From the NCBI RefSeq assembly GCF_050563545.1, contig NZ_JBNXUM010000031.1, positions 18,071-82,070 on the forward strand: a DNA stretch of 64,000 nt, written 5' to 3'. Under the pieces are notes generated by a model, which was given only the letters and a program-made list of their open reading frames with translations, searched no databases and was not told the DNA's origin. The translations under genes were made by a program, and so were the position numbers. Positions 17,749 to 26,293 of this stretch are shown piece by piece (position 1 is the stretch's first letter; each line of letters begins with the position of its first letter). The DNA is from Falsiroseomonas sp050563545. Its GTDB lineage: Bacteria > Pseudomonadota > Alphaproteobacteria > Acetobacterales > Acetobacteraceae.

Positions 17749-18136
17749 CGGTGGCGCCCGCCGCTGCGTCCCCGTCCACGTCGGCCACGCTGCGATCGAT
17801 CAGGGCCATCCCGCGCTCGGCGTTCAGCGCGGTACGAACCCCGGGAAGCGACAGGCCCAGTTCGACAAGCGTGATGGCGACCGCAGGCCGCATGCCCACG
17901 ACCACCGTGTCAGCATCGAGCATGCGCGAGACGCTCGCGATGTTCGCAAGCGTGCGGCCGATGAAGCTGTCCACCACCTCCAGTGCCGAGATGTCGATCA
18001 GCACACCCTTTGCGCCGGCCTGCACGATCCGTTGGGTCAGGTCCTCCTCGAGCGCCATGGCCAGGCGGTCGTGCATGTCCACTTGGATCGTGACCAGCAA
18101 GGCATGACCGAGCTTTAGGATGGGGATGCGGTCCAT
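17729..18136 (-). CDS. rsbS: stressosome STAS scaffold protein
   Basis: A 135-residue single STAS-domain protein. Ser50 in the motif GVLIDISALEVVDSFIGRTL corresponds to the serine phosphorylated by RsbT in Bacillus RsbS. The ATG at 18136 starts MDRIPILKLGHALLVTIQVD, the usual N-terminus; the longer frame is rejected. It lies 16 bases after the rsbR stop and overlaps rsbT. Confidence 0.95.
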   Translation of the reverse strand: MDRIPILKLGHALLVTIQVDMHDRLAMALEEDLTQRIVQAGAKGVLIDISALEVVDSFIGRTLANIASVSRMLDADTVVVGMRPAVAITLVELGLSLPGVRTALNAERGMALIDRSVADVDGDAAAGATDVHDSE

Positions 18137-18152
18137 GGCGGCGCTCGGCGGT

Positions 18153-19040
18153 TCAGGCCGTGCCGTTCGGACGCGGGCCGGCGACGGACCTGGCTGGCAC
18201 CACGGCGCGGCCGATGCGCGCGAGCGCAAGGGCAAAGGCGTCGGCGAGGCTAGCTTTGGACACGACGTTCAGCTCGACGCCGAGATGGACCATGGTCTGC
18301 GCAATCTGCGGCCGGATGCCGCTGACAATGCAATCGGCTCCCATCAGCCGTGCCGCGGCGACGGTCTTGAGCAAGTGCTGGGCGACGAGGGTGTCGACCG
18401 TAGGCACGCCAGTGATGTCGATGATCGCGATCTCGGCACCGTTGTCCACGATGCTCTGCAGCAGGTTCTCCATCACGACCTGGGTCCGTGCGCTGTCCAG
18501 CGTGCCGATCAGTGGCAGTGCGAGGACGCCGTTCCAGAGTTTGACGACAGGCGTGGACAGCTCGGAGATCTCCTCCTGCTGCCGCGCAATGACCTCCTCG
18601 CGGCTCTTTTGGTACGCTTCGACGGTGTGCAGGCCAAGTTGGTCCAGAAGCTCCGTCACGGCCCACGTGTCTCGACCCACTGCATCCCCGTCCTTGCCAT
18701 GCATCTCGCGCAAGCGGGCAAAGAGAGGCTGCTTGAGCGAGAAGACGAAGATCGCGGTCTCGGAAGGCGAAAATCCTTGTTGCGCTCGGGATCGGGAGAT
18801 CGCGCCCAGCACGTCGCGCAGCCGCACGAAGGGGGCGCTTTCCATGCTGTTGAATGCATCGTCGCTAGCAGCCGCCTCGCGCAGCGCACGGAGAAAGTCG
18901 CGCGTTTGCGCCTCCAATTCGCCCCGGCCGATGCGGCCGCTAGTGTCTGCTTGCGATAGCAGCGCCAGCCACTCGGCAAGAATGCCCGTCTCATGCGAGC
19001 TAAGTAGCTCGGAGATGGCCGAAGCCGTCGTTCTTGCCAT
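18153..19040 (-). CDS. rsbR: stressosome sensor/co-antagonist, N-terminal RsbRD-type domain plus STAS
   Basis: A 295-residue protein. The N-terminal 150 residues form a helical RsbRD_N-type sensor domain (ILAEWLALLSQADTSGRIGR). The C-terminal STAS domain (about 160-280) keeps both RsbT phosphorylation sites: Thr180 in PLIGTLD and Thr210 in DITGVP, equivalent to Bacillus RsbR Thr171 and Thr205. The ATG at 19040 has a GGGGGAAAG ribosome-binding site; a GTG 18 bases upstream is the alternative. First gene of the operon. The signal it senses is unknown because the N-terminal domains of this family diverge. Confidence 0.94.
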   Translation of the reverse strand: MARTTASAISELLSSHETGILAEWLALLSQADTSGRIGRGELEAQTRDFLRALREAAASDDAFNSMESAPFVRLRDVLGAISRSRAQQGFSPSETAIFVFSLKQPLFARLREMHGKDGDAVGRDTWAVTELLDQLGLHTVEAYQKSREEVIARQQEEISELSTPVVKLWNGVLALPLIGTLDSARTQVVMENLLQSIVDNGAEIAIIDITGVPTVDTLVAQHLLKTVAAARLMGADCIVSGIRPQIAQTMVHLGVELNVVSKASLADAFALALARIGRAVVPARSVAGPRPNGTA

Positions 19041-19402
19041 GCCTCGGCTTTCCCCCACTGAACGCAGGTCATTAAGTTAGGGACGGTTGAGCTTGCCGTG
19101 TCTGCTGTCAACCTGCCGATCATGCTTTGATGCATCAAGATGGCCGCCGAGCGAGGCTGGTGGGAGGACTGCCCTCACTGCTGCTTCTGGCGCGCCTTCG
19201 TCCCAGCCCGGCTGCTTCAACTTTCGTTGTCATGCTGTAGCGGCCGCGGTTTGAATGATGGCTGCCCAAGTCTTGGCGGCCCCAGTGCCTTGCAACCTGT
19301 CTTTTGGATGCGCCGCCTTCGCCGCGCCACGAGTTGCGCTTGCCCTTCGGCCGAGCGAGCGGAAAATCGGGAGGAGCATCAGGACATGAGGGGCCAGACC
19401 GC
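19041..19402. other. divergent control region between rsbR and the amino-acid binding protein
   Basis: This 362-base gap carries the promoter of the stressosome operon. A perfect 12-bp palindrome TTGATGCATCAA lies at 19127-19138, and a minus-strand TTGACA (19106-19111) could be a -35 element, although no -10 sits at 17 bases. The rest shows no gene; the long frames across it are read-throughs of neighbouring genes. Confidence 0.4.
19127..19138. promoter_or_regulatory. 12-bp palindrome upstream of rsbR
   Basis: TTGATGCATCAA is a perfect palindrome, AT-rich compared with its surroundings, 87 bases upstream of the rsbR start and 265 bases upstream of the divergent gene. It could bind a dimeric regulator of either gene. 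No family can be named. Confidence 0.3.
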
Positions 19403-20458
19403 GTGCATCGTACCGTCCGCGCATCGCGCATTTCGCGCATTCGCGTTGCCCTGGTCGGCGTGGCGGCTGCCATGTTGGCCGCGCTGCTGCCCGGTAGCGC
19501 GCCGGCCCAGACGACCGTCGACACCATTGCGGCGATCCGCGCCCGCGGGCAACTCGTCTGCGGCGTCGGCGACGCCGCGGGCTTCGCCAGGCCGGACTCA
19601 CGCGGCGAGATGCGTGGCCTCGATGTCGATGCCTGTCGCGCCGTCGCAGCCGCGATCCTTGGCGATGCCAACAAGGTGCGCTTCGTTCCGACAACCACGC
19701 AGATGCGCTTCACCGCGCTGCAGTCAGGCGAGGTGGACATGCTGGCGCGCAGCACGACCTGGACGCTGGGACGAGAGGCTCAGCTCGGCCTGGCCTTCGC
19801 CTCGATCAACTTCTACGACGGCCAGGGCTTCATGGTGAAGCAGTCCTCCGGCATCACCTCGGCGCGCCAACTCGACGGCGCGACGATCTGCGTGTCGCCT
19901 GGCACGACGTCGGAGCTGAACCTCGCTGACTTCTTCCGCACGAACAACATGCGCTTCACCCCGGTGGTGATCCAGCAGCCGGAGGAGATCCGCGCCGCCT
20001 TCATCGCGGGTCGCTGCGATGCTCTGACCAACGACGCTTCGGTGCTTGCCTCGCTCCGCGCCAGCCAGGGCGCGACAGGGGAGCAGTTCATTTTGCTGCC
20101 GGAGATCATCTCCAAGGAGCCGCTGGGCGCGGCGGTGCGTAAGGGCGACTGGCGCTTCTTCGACGTGGTGCGCTGGAGCCATTTCGCCATGGTGAGCGCC
20201 GAGGAACTCGGCATCACCGGCGCGAACATCGACAGTCACATGGGCAGCCAGAATCCCGACGTGCAGCGCCTGCTTGGTCGCAGTGCCGATTTCGGCCGCG
20301 CCATGGGGCTCGACAACGAGTGGGCTGTCCGGATCATCCGCCAGGTCGGCAACTTCGGTGAGAGCTGGGAGCGCAACATCACCCCGCTCGGCGTGCCCCG
20401 CGGGATCAACAACCTTTGGACCCGCGGCGGGCTCCAATACGCGCCGCCGATCCGGTAG
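19403..20458 (+). CDS. amino-acid ABC transporter substrate-binding protein (AapJ/BztA type)
   Basis: A 351-residue periplasmic binding protein of family 3. The GTG at 19403 (GAGGGG about 10 bases upstream) begins a signal peptide ending PGSAPAQ. The mature part starts TVDTIAAIRARGQLVCGVGD, and contains GLDVDACRAVAAAILGD and LTNDASVLASLRA, as in general L-amino-acid receptors. The permease and ATPase genes that normally follow are absent, so it is an orphan receptor that may share another transporter or act in signalling. Confidence 0.88.
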   Translation: MHRTVRASRISRIRVALVGVAAAMLAALLPGSAPAQTTVDTIAAIRARGQLVCGVGDAAGFARPDSRGEMRGLDVDACRAVAAAILGDANKVRFVPTTTQMRFTALQSGEVDMLARSTTWTLGREAQLGLAFASINFYDGQGFMVKQSSGITSARQLDGATICVSPGTTSELNLADFFRTNNMRFTPVVIQQPEEIRAAFIAGRCDALTNDASVLASLRASQGATGEQFILLPEIISKEPLGAAVRKGDWRFFDVVRWSHFAMVSAEELGITGANIDSHMGSQNPDVQRLLGRSADFGRAMGLDNEWAVRIIRQVGNFGESWERNITPLGVPRGINNLWTRGGLQYAPPIR

Positions 20459-20617
20459 GAGCGAGAAACGGGGCGCGGGGACCGGACCGCCCTCCCGCCA
20501 TCCGCTGCCTGTTGCTCTCGTCGTGAAGCCGGTTCCGGCCGGGTGGCCGCAGCACGAGATTCTTGCCAGGGCCGGCAACGCGTCGGCATCATCGAGCTGT
20601 CGACCGGGAGAACAGAA

Positions 20618-21643
20618 ATGCAGCGCCGCGCTCTCCTCGCTTTTGCAACCGCCGGGCTGGCTGCGCCTACTCTGGTGCGTGGCGCGGCCGCGCAGGGCCA
20701 GCGCCCGGCCGCCGAAGCCCCACCCGGCTTCCGCGTCACCTGGTACGACGCCAAGGCTCCGGGCCGCACCGGGCGCGTCGGCTCCCGCGACGTCACTGCC
20801 GCCGGCGACGGCACGTTCTGGTTCTGCGGTCAGCGCGACGGAACGCTCAACAGGCTTGATCCGCGCGACGGCTCCATCCGCGTGGTCGAGCTCGGCCAGG
20901 GCGCGGCGCCGCACGGCGTGATCCGCGGCCCGGATGGCGCGGCATGGGTGACCGAGGGCGGACAGAACGCCATTGCCCGCGTGGACCCGCGCGACCACCG
21001 CCTACAGCTCTGGAAGCTGCCGGATCGCTTCGCCAACGCCAACCTCAACACCGGCGTGTTCGACGATCGCGGCACCTACTGGTTCACCGGTCAGAACGGC
21101 ATATACGGCCGCTTCACTCCCGCAGCCGAGCGGATGGATGTTTGGGAGGCGCCGCGCGGCCGCGGTCCCTACGGCATCACAAGGACCCCGCGGGGCACAA
21201 TCTGGTACGTATCGCTGGCCGGCAACCACCTCGCACAGATCGAGGATCTGGACACGGGCCGCGTGCGCATCCTGGAGCCGCCAACGCCGAACCAGGGAGC
21301 GCGGCGCGTCTGGTCGGACAGCCAGGGCCGGCTTTGGATAAGCGAGTGGAACAGCGGCAACGTCTCGATGCACGACCCGCGCGACGGGTCATGGCGGGCC
21401 TGGAAGCTGCCTGGCGAGCGTCCGCGTGCCTATTCGGTTTGGGTGGATCCGCAGGACAAGGTCTGGCTGACTGATTTCCCGGCAAACGCCATTGTCCGCT
21501 TCGACCCTGCGGCGGAGCGCTTCGTGTCATTCCCGTCGGATCGGGCCAACGCGAATGTCCGCCAGATGGACGGCGTCGCCGGTCAGGCCTGGGGCGGGGA
21601 GAGCGGCACGGATCGGATCGTCCGGATCGAATACGGGCTGTGA
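20618..21643 (+). CDS. Vgb/streptogramin-lyase-like beta-propeller protein, exported
   Basis: A 341-residue protein with an N-terminal export signal (MQRRALLAFATAGLAAPTLV) and repeated propeller blades, each with a W-[FV] strand: DGTFWFCGQRDGTLNRLDPR, GAAWVTEGGQNAIARVDP, GTIWYVSLAGNHLAQIED, GRLWISEWNSGNV and DKVWLTDFPANAIVRFDP. This matches the virginiamycin B lyase family, of which most chromosomal members are not antibiotic lyases. GGGAG lies 7 bases before the ATG. The stop overlaps the next gene's GTG, so it is translated with a cytochrome c, suggesting a periplasmic redox function instead of resistance (inference). Confidence 0.82.
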   Translation: MQRRALLAFATAGLAAPTLVRGAAAQGQRPAAEAPPGFRVTWYDAKAPGRTGRVGSRDVTAAGDGTFWFCGQRDGTLNRLDPRDGSIRVVELGQGAAPHGVIRGPDGAAWVTEGGQNAIARVDPRDHRLQLWKLPDRFANANLNTGVFDDRGTYWFTGQNGIYGRFTPAAERMDVWEAPRGRGPYGITRTPRGTIWYVSLAGNHLAQIEDLDTGRVRILEPPTPNQGARRVWSDSQGRLWISEWNSGNVSMHDPRDGSWRAWKLPGERPRAYSVWVDPQDKVWLTDFPANAIVRFDPAAERFVSFPSDRANANVRQMDGVAGQAWGGESGTDRIVRIEYGL

Positions 21644-22008
21644 GGCGCGTCATCGCCTGCGCCCTCCTGCTGGCGGCGCCGGCAGCAGCGCAGGACGGGC
21701 GGTTGGTGTTCGAGCGGAGTTGCGCGTCCTGCCACGCCGTGGCGAGCGACGCGCCACCCATGGCAGGGCCAAACCTGCAGGGCGTCCTAGGCCGCCGCGT
21801 CGCGGGCGATGCGGGCTTCGACTACTCGCCCGTCCTGCGCGAGGCGGGTCAGGCCGGAGACACTTGGGATACGGCGCGCCTCGCTCGCTTCCTGGAGGAT
21901 CCGGAGGAGATGTACTCGGGCCTGTGGATGGGCGGGAACGGCCTCCGATCGGAGGCCGAGCGGCGGGCCGTGGTGGAATGGCTCACCACCAACGGCGGAG
22001 CGCGCTAA
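21640..22008 (+). CDS. class I c-type cytochrome
   Basis: A 122-residue exported monoheme cytochrome. A signal peptide (VIACALLLAAPAAAQ) precedes the heme site Cys28-A-S-Cys31-His32; Met91 or Met97 (EEMYSGLWMGG) can supply the sixth ligand. Motifs GPNLQGVLGRR and FDYSPVLREAG are typical of cytochrome c2/c550-like proteins. The GTG start overlaps the Vgb-like gene's TGA by 4 bases. Its electron partner is probably periplasmic. Confidence 0.9.
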   Translation: MRRVIACALLLAAPAAAQDGRLVFERSCASCHAVASDAPPMAGPNLQGVLGRRVAGDAGFDYSPVLREAGQAGDTWDTARLARFLEDPEEMYSGLWMGGNGLRSEAERRAVVEWLTTNGGAR

Positions 22009-22119
22009 CTTTGTCCCCAAGCGGCCACCGCCGTACCGGAGGCTTCGACAGGTGACAGCTCTCCCGGCCGTCCCCACGCGCAAGCCCTCTACACGCGTGA
22101 CGCGCTTGCCGTGTTTCTA

Positions 22120-22824
22120 TTACGCTGCGGTGACGTTCAGCTTGTAGCCGCCTTTCGTGGTTACCAGGAGAGCCGGCGTATTGGGGTCTGGCTCGATCTT
22201 CTGGCGCAGCCGGTAAATATGCGTCTCGAGCGTGTGGGTCGTGACCCCGCTGTTGTAGCCCCAGACTTCATGGAGGAGCTGCTCGCGCGGTGTGGTCTGG
22301 CCACCAGCGCGGAAGAGGAACTTGAGGATGCCGGTTTCCTTGCTGGTCAGGCGTATCTTGCGGTTGCGGCCGGGCTCATGGACAAGCTTCGCGCTTGGAC
22401 GAAACACGTAGGGCCCGATGCTGAAGACGGCATCAACCGACTCGTCGTAGGTTCGGAGTTGCGCACGCACACGGGCCAGCAACTCTGGCACGCTGACTGG
22501 CTTCGCGATGTAATCGTTTGCGCCAGAGTCGAGTCCATGCACGACATCGGACTCGCCATTTGCACCGGTCAGCATGATGACGGGCATGTTTTTGCCCTCG
22601 CGGCGCAGCTTGGCGCAGAGGTCGCGTCCATCACCGTCTGGTAGCCCGACATCGAGCAGAATGGCGTCGAAGCGAGCGCTGCCGTCACCCAGCTTGGCTT
22701 CCGCTTCAGCAGCACTCTCAGCCTCCTCGGCCAGGAACTCGCCTTCAGAAGTCAATTGCTCGGCTAGAGTGGCGCGGAGCGCGGCATCGTCCTCGACAAT
22801 GAGGATCGGGCGGGATTGAGCCAT
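22120..22824 (-). CDS. OmpR/PhoB-family response regulator
   Basis: A 234-residue regulator. The receiver domain (1-120) has Asp58 as phosphoacceptor in LLDVGLPDGDG, Thr86 and Lys108 (AKPV). The winged-helix DNA-binding domain (130-234) includes RLTSKETGILKFLFRAGG and HTLETHIYRLRQKIEPDP. No kinase is adjacent. The nearest kinases are the hybrid kinases of the stressosome operon about 6 kb away; a link is only a guess. A short inverted repeat TACGG-T-CCGTA lies 49 bases upstream and may be its own binding site. Confidence 0.9.
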   Translation of the reverse strand: MAQSRPILIVEDDAALRATLAEQLTSEGEFLAEEAESAAEAEAKLGDGSARFDAILLDVGLPDGDGRDLCAKLRREGKNMPVIMLTGANGESDVVHGLDSGANDYIAKPVSVPELLARVRAQLRTYDESVDAVFSIGPYVFRPSAKLVHEPGRNRKIRLTSKETGILKFLFRAGGQTTPREQLLHEVWGYNSGVTTHTLETHIYRLRQKIEPDPNTPALLVTTKGGYKLNVTAA

Positions 22825-22872
22825 GGTGACCTCCGACGGTGTTGCAGCGCGATCCGCTCCCTTCGGAGACGT

Positions 22873-22883
22873 TACGGTCCGTA
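22873..22883. promoter_or_regulatory. inverted repeat upstream of the response regulator
   Basis: TACGG-T-CCGTA lies in the leader of the regulator gene, in a 197-base gap that also serves the upstream PEP-mutase-like gene's end. OmpR-type regulators more often bind direct repeats, so this may belong to another factor. Confidence 0.2.
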
Positions 22884-23021
22884 TCCGACAAAACCGCCGA
22901 TTGACGCGACGCGCAAGTCAGTGATGAATCGACACGATTCCGTGTGCCGATTTGTCGCAGTCTGCAGTCACAGATCAGCATCGCACCGCGCTGTGCGCGA
23001 CATCCAATCCGCGGTGCAAAT

Positions 23022-23879
23022 CTAGTCCGGCAAGTGATCTTGTTCGAACGCCTGGGCGGCGTCGGTGCCGACCAGTCGGTTCCGATCGGTCATGGTCGCC
23101 ATCGCGCCGAAGCCCTCTGCCGTGCCGTGGTCCCGGATATGCGCTAGTATCGAACGGACGGCATGCATGGCGGCAAGCTGGGCATCCGCGGGAAAGATCA
23201 CCACCCGGAAGCCCAACTCGCCGAACTCGCGCACTGTCAGCGGCGCGGTCTCACCCCGCGTCACGGCAATGAGCTTCGGCGCGGCGACGCGGCGCGCCAC
23301 GGCCTCGATCTCCTCGCGCGCCTTGATGAACTCAAGATAGACGAGGTCGGCTCCGGCATCGGCATAGCGATTGACGCGGTCGATCGCGGCGTCCAGGCCG
23401 AGCGCCGGCCGGCTGTCCGTACGCGCGATCACCAGCGGGCCTTCGGCGCCACGTGCATGCAGCGCGGCGCGGATGCGGCCTTCCATCCGAGCCGGTTCCA
23501 TGATGTCGGCGCGCGGGTCGAGGGAGCGGCGTGGGACCTCTCGGTCCTCCACATGCACCGCGGCGGCGTCCACGCGCGCCAGCAGGCGGACGGCGCGGGC
23601 CAGCGGGAGCGGGCCGCCGAAACCGCTGTCCACGTCCACGATGATGGGCAGGTCGCAGGCCTCGGTAATCGCGCCGATGCGGGCGACCAGCGTCTCGAGC
23701 CCGAACTGGCCGAGATCGGGCTGGCCGAGGCTGCGCACGATGCCGCCGCCGGTGCCGTGCAGCGCGGCGAAGCCCGCCTCTTGCGCGAGAAGCGCGGTCA
23801 GAGGATCCGGTGCGCCGGGCGCGACCACGGGATCGGGCTGCGTGAGAAGCGCGCGCAGGCGCTGGGCGGCGCTGGTCAA
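23022..23879 (-). CDS. isocitrate lyase/PEP mutase superfamily enzyme
   Basis: A 285-residue TIM-barrel enzyme of the ICL/PEPM family. Metal-site residues are present: VDVDSGFG (Asp82, Asp84) and HVEDRE (Glu111, Asp112). The mobile catalytic loop, which in lyases reads KKCGH or KRCGH, is VPRRS here (115-119), so the catalytic Cys is missing and classical isocitrate or methylisocitrate lyase activity is unlikely. A PEP-mutase-like, hydrolase or unknown C-C/P-C activity is possible. Last gene of a minus-strand run; its start overlaps the ABC ATPase stop by 4 bases. Confidence 0.82.
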   Translation of the reverse strand: MTSAAQRLRALLTQPDPVVAPGAPDPLTALLAQEAGFAALHGTGGGIVRSLGQPDLGQFGLETLVARIGAITEACDLPIIVDVDSGFGGPLPLARAVRLLARVDAAAVHVEDREVPRRSLDPRADIMEPARMEGRIRAALHARGAEGPLVIARTDSRPALGLDAAIDRVNRYADAGADLVYLEFIKAREEIEAVARRVAAPKLIAVTRGETAPLTVREFGELGFRVVIFPADAQLAAMHAVRSILAHIRDHGTAEGFGAMATMTDRNRLVGTDAAQAFEQDHLPD

Positions 23880-24667
23880 TCGCGTTCCCCCGCGACGGCG
23901 CGGGCCTCCTGGCGGACGAGGGTGAGGACGTCTCGCTTGTAGGCGGTAAAGGCGGGCTCGGTGAGCACCTCGAAGGAGCGAGGGCGCGGCAGGTCGATCG
24001 TCACGTCCGCCATGATGCGGCCGGGCGCGCGGCTCATGACGATCACGCGGTCGGCAAGGAAGACCGCCTCCTCCACGTCATGCGTGACGAACAGGACGGT
24101 GCGATGGTGGCGTTCCCAGATCGCGAGCAGCAGTTCCTGCATCATGGATCGCGTCTGTGCATCCAGCGCGCCGAAGGGCTCGTCGAGCAACAGCACTTCG
24201 GGGTCGTTGACCAGGGCGCGCGCAATGGCGGTGCGCTGGCGCATGCCGCCAGAAAGCTCGTTGGGGTAGTTGTCGGCGAAGCGTGCGAGCCCGACCTGTT
24301 CCAGCAGCGCCCGCGCCGCAGGGATGTAGCTTGAGCGCGGGACGCGGCGCCGGCGCGGGCCGTAGCACACGTTGTCGAGCACGGTGAGCCAGGGGAACAG
24401 CGCGGCTTCCTGGAACACCACGCCCCGGTCCGGCGCAGGGCCGCGCACGGGCCTGCCGTCCAGCAGGACCTGCCCGGCGGTCGGTTTCTCGAAGCCCGCC
24501 AGAAGGTTCAGCAGCGTGCTCTTACCGCAGCCCGAGGGTCCGACCAGGCAGACGAAGGACCGATCCGCGATGGCGAGTGACAGTCCTTCCAATGCGGTGA
24601 CCACCGACCCGCCGCGCGTCGGCTCGAAGCGTTTCCCGACGCGGTCGAAGAGGATGCGGTTGGCCAC
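23876..24667 (-). CDS. ABC transporter ATP-binding protein, NitT/TauT type
   Basis: A 263-residue ATPase from a GTG start. Walker A GPSGCGKS (43-50), Q-loop FQEAALFPWLTV, signature LSGGMRQR, Walker B LLLDEP and the switch His in VTHDVEEA are intact. It powers import through the permease encoded at 28389-29174; the HyuA and HyuB genes are inserted between permease and ATPase. Located at the inner membrane's cytoplasmic face. Confidence 0.92.
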   Translation of the reverse strand: MANRILFDRVGKRFEPTRGGSVVTALEGLSLAIADRSFVCLVGPSGCGKSTLLNLLAGFEKPTAGQVLLDGRPVRGPAPDRGVVFQEAALFPWLTVLDNVCYGPRRRRVPRSSYIPAARALLEQVGLARFADNYPNELSGGMRQRTAIARALVNDPEVLLLDEPFGALDAQTRSMMQELLLAIWERHHRTVLFVTHDVEEAVFLADRVIVMSRAPGRIMADVTIDLPRPRSFEVLTEPAFTAYKRDVLTLVRQEARAVAGERD

Positions 24668-24670
24668 CGC

Positions 24671-26293
24671 TCAGCCCGGCCGGAAGCCCGCGGCGACGTC
24701 GCGTGCGATGAACTCGGCGGGGCGCTGTGCGGCGTCGCCATAGCCCGCGCCACCCGGTGTGCGGATCACCAGGCAGTCGCCGGGCTTGAGCATGGTGTGA
24801 CCCTTGGATCGCGCGGGCTCGCCGGACTCCAGGAAGACCTCGCCTTTCGCGCCCTCGCCCCCGCCATCCAGGCCCTGCGGCGCGAAGCGGTGGCGGTCGG
24901 TCAGCATGGAGACGGTGATCGGCAGGTCGGAGACGTTGCGCACACGGACCTCCTGCCCGAAGCCGCCGCGGGTGCGCCCGGGGCCGGCTGAGTCCAGGCG
25001 GTATTCCTTGCGCTCGATGCGGACGGGGGCGGCTTCCTCCGCGACCTCGGCCGGAACGTTGGTGACGGTGGCGGGGAAAGCGACGGTGCTGACGCCGTCG
25101 CGCCCGTGCCGCGCGCCCATGCCGCCCGCGAGAAAGAGGTAGATCACGAAGCCCTCGCCATCAGGCTTGCGACCGGACAGCACTGCGATGGCGGAAGGCG
25201 ATCCGCTGGCCGCGATCACGCGCTCCGGCATCACGGGCTGCAGCGCGCGGTAGATCATCGCCTGCAGGAGCTGCCCGTTGATGTGCCGCAGCCCGACCGG
25301 CGCGGGGTGCTTGCCATTGAGCACCGATCCCACTGGCGCCTCCACGCGGAAGGGCCGCAGCGTGCCAGAGTTGTTCGGCACCTCTGGCGCGATCGCGCAT
25401 TTCAGGGGATAGACGGTGTAGGCGTATGTGAAGTTGTGTACGCCGTTCAGCGGCCAGGGCACCTGCGGCGACGATCCCGTGTAGTCGATGACGATGTCCT
25501 CGTGGGACACTGTTATCTCGCACTTCAAGGGGATCGGCTCGTCGTAGCCGTCGGCCGTGACCTCGGCGCGGTAGGTACCGTTCGGGATGCGGCGGATCGC
25601 GTCTCGCATCGCGATCTCGCAGCGATCCTTGACGTAGGCGCCGAAGGCGTCGAGATCCTTCAACTCGCCTTCGTCCAGCAACTGGCAGACGCCGCGCGCG
25701 GCGGCGTCGTTGGCCGACATCAGCGCGTGCAGGTCGCCGATCACCTCGTCCGGGACGCGCGTGTTGGTGCGGATGATGCCGAAGAAGGTCTCGTTGGGGC
25801 CTTCCGCGGTCTGGATCAGGGTGGGCGCGAAGCGCAGCCCTTCCTCGAAGATCTCGCGGGTCTGGCCGCCGAACAACGTGCCGCCGACATCAGAGATATG
25901 CGTGATCGCGCCGGCGAAGCTGACCAGCCGGTCGCGCCAGAAGACGGGCTGCACGATCGTCACGTCGGGCAGGTGTCCCGCACCGAGCCAGGGATCGTTG
26001 GTCAGCATCGCATCGCCCGGCCGCCATTTCTCCTTTGGCCGGACTTCCAGGATCGCCTTGGTCGTCAGCGGCAGCGTTGAGAGGAAGGACGGGATGGATT
26101 GGATGGATTGCGCGACGGAATCGCCATGGGTGTCCATCAGGCAGGCCGCGAAGTCGTTGGACTCCCGCGTGGGGAAGGAGAAGGCAGTGCGGCGGAGCGT
26201 GGCGCCCGCCTCGTCCATGAGCGCGCGAAGCCGCGCCCACAAGACCTGGTTGACCAGCGCCTGGTCGGTGTCGATGCGGTCACCGTCCATCAC
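24671..26293 (-). CDS. hyuB: hydantoinase B/oxoprolinase family subunit
   Basis: A 540-residue HyuB-type subunit. With HyuA it forms an ATP-dependent ring-opening amidohydrolase (5-oxoprolinase, N-methylhydantoinase) or an acetone-carboxylase-like enzyme. Family segments present: TLRRTAFSFPTRESNDFAAC near the start, MLTNDPWLGAGHLPDVTI, ITHISDVGGTLFG, and the glycine-rich end RTPGGAGYGDA. It overlaps hyuA by 4 bases. The substrate is probably what the surrounding ABC transporter imports. Confidence 0.9.
   Translation of the reverse strand: MMDGDRIDTDQALVNQVLWARLRALMDEAGATLRRTAFSFPTRESNDFAACLMDTHGDSVAQSIQSIPSFLSTLPLTTKAILEVRPKEKWRPGDAMLTNDPWLGAGHLPDVTIVQPVFWRDRLVSFAGAITHISDVGGTLFGGQTREIFEEGLRFAPTLIQTAEGPNETFFGIIRTNTRVPDEVIGDLHALMSANDAAARGVCQLLDEGELKDLDAFGAYVKDRCEIAMRDAIRRIPNGTYRAEVTADGYDEPIPLKCEITVSHEDIVIDYTGSSPQVPWPLNGVHNFTYAYTVYPLKCAIAPEVPNNSGTLRPFRVEAPVGSVLNGKHPAPVGLRHINGQLLQAMIYRALQPVMPERVIAASGSPSAIAVLSGRKPDGEGFVIYLFLAGGMGARHGRDGVSTVAFPATVTNVPAEVAEEAAPVRIERKEYRLDSAGPGRTRGGFGQEVRVRNVSDLPITVSMLTDRHRFAPQGLDGGGEGAKGEVFLESGEPARSKGHTMLKPGDCLVIRTPGGAGYGDAAQRPAEFIARDVAAGFRPG

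Noticed and set aside
19724..20998. 424-codon minus frame across the amino-acid receptor and Vgb-like genes
   Set aside because: Runs across two real plus-strand genes and a gap with no domain match.
20618..21643. Antibiotic-resistance call (virginiamycin B lyase)
   Set aside because: Fold matches, but most chromosomal homologues are not lyases, and coupling to a cytochrome c points to another role.
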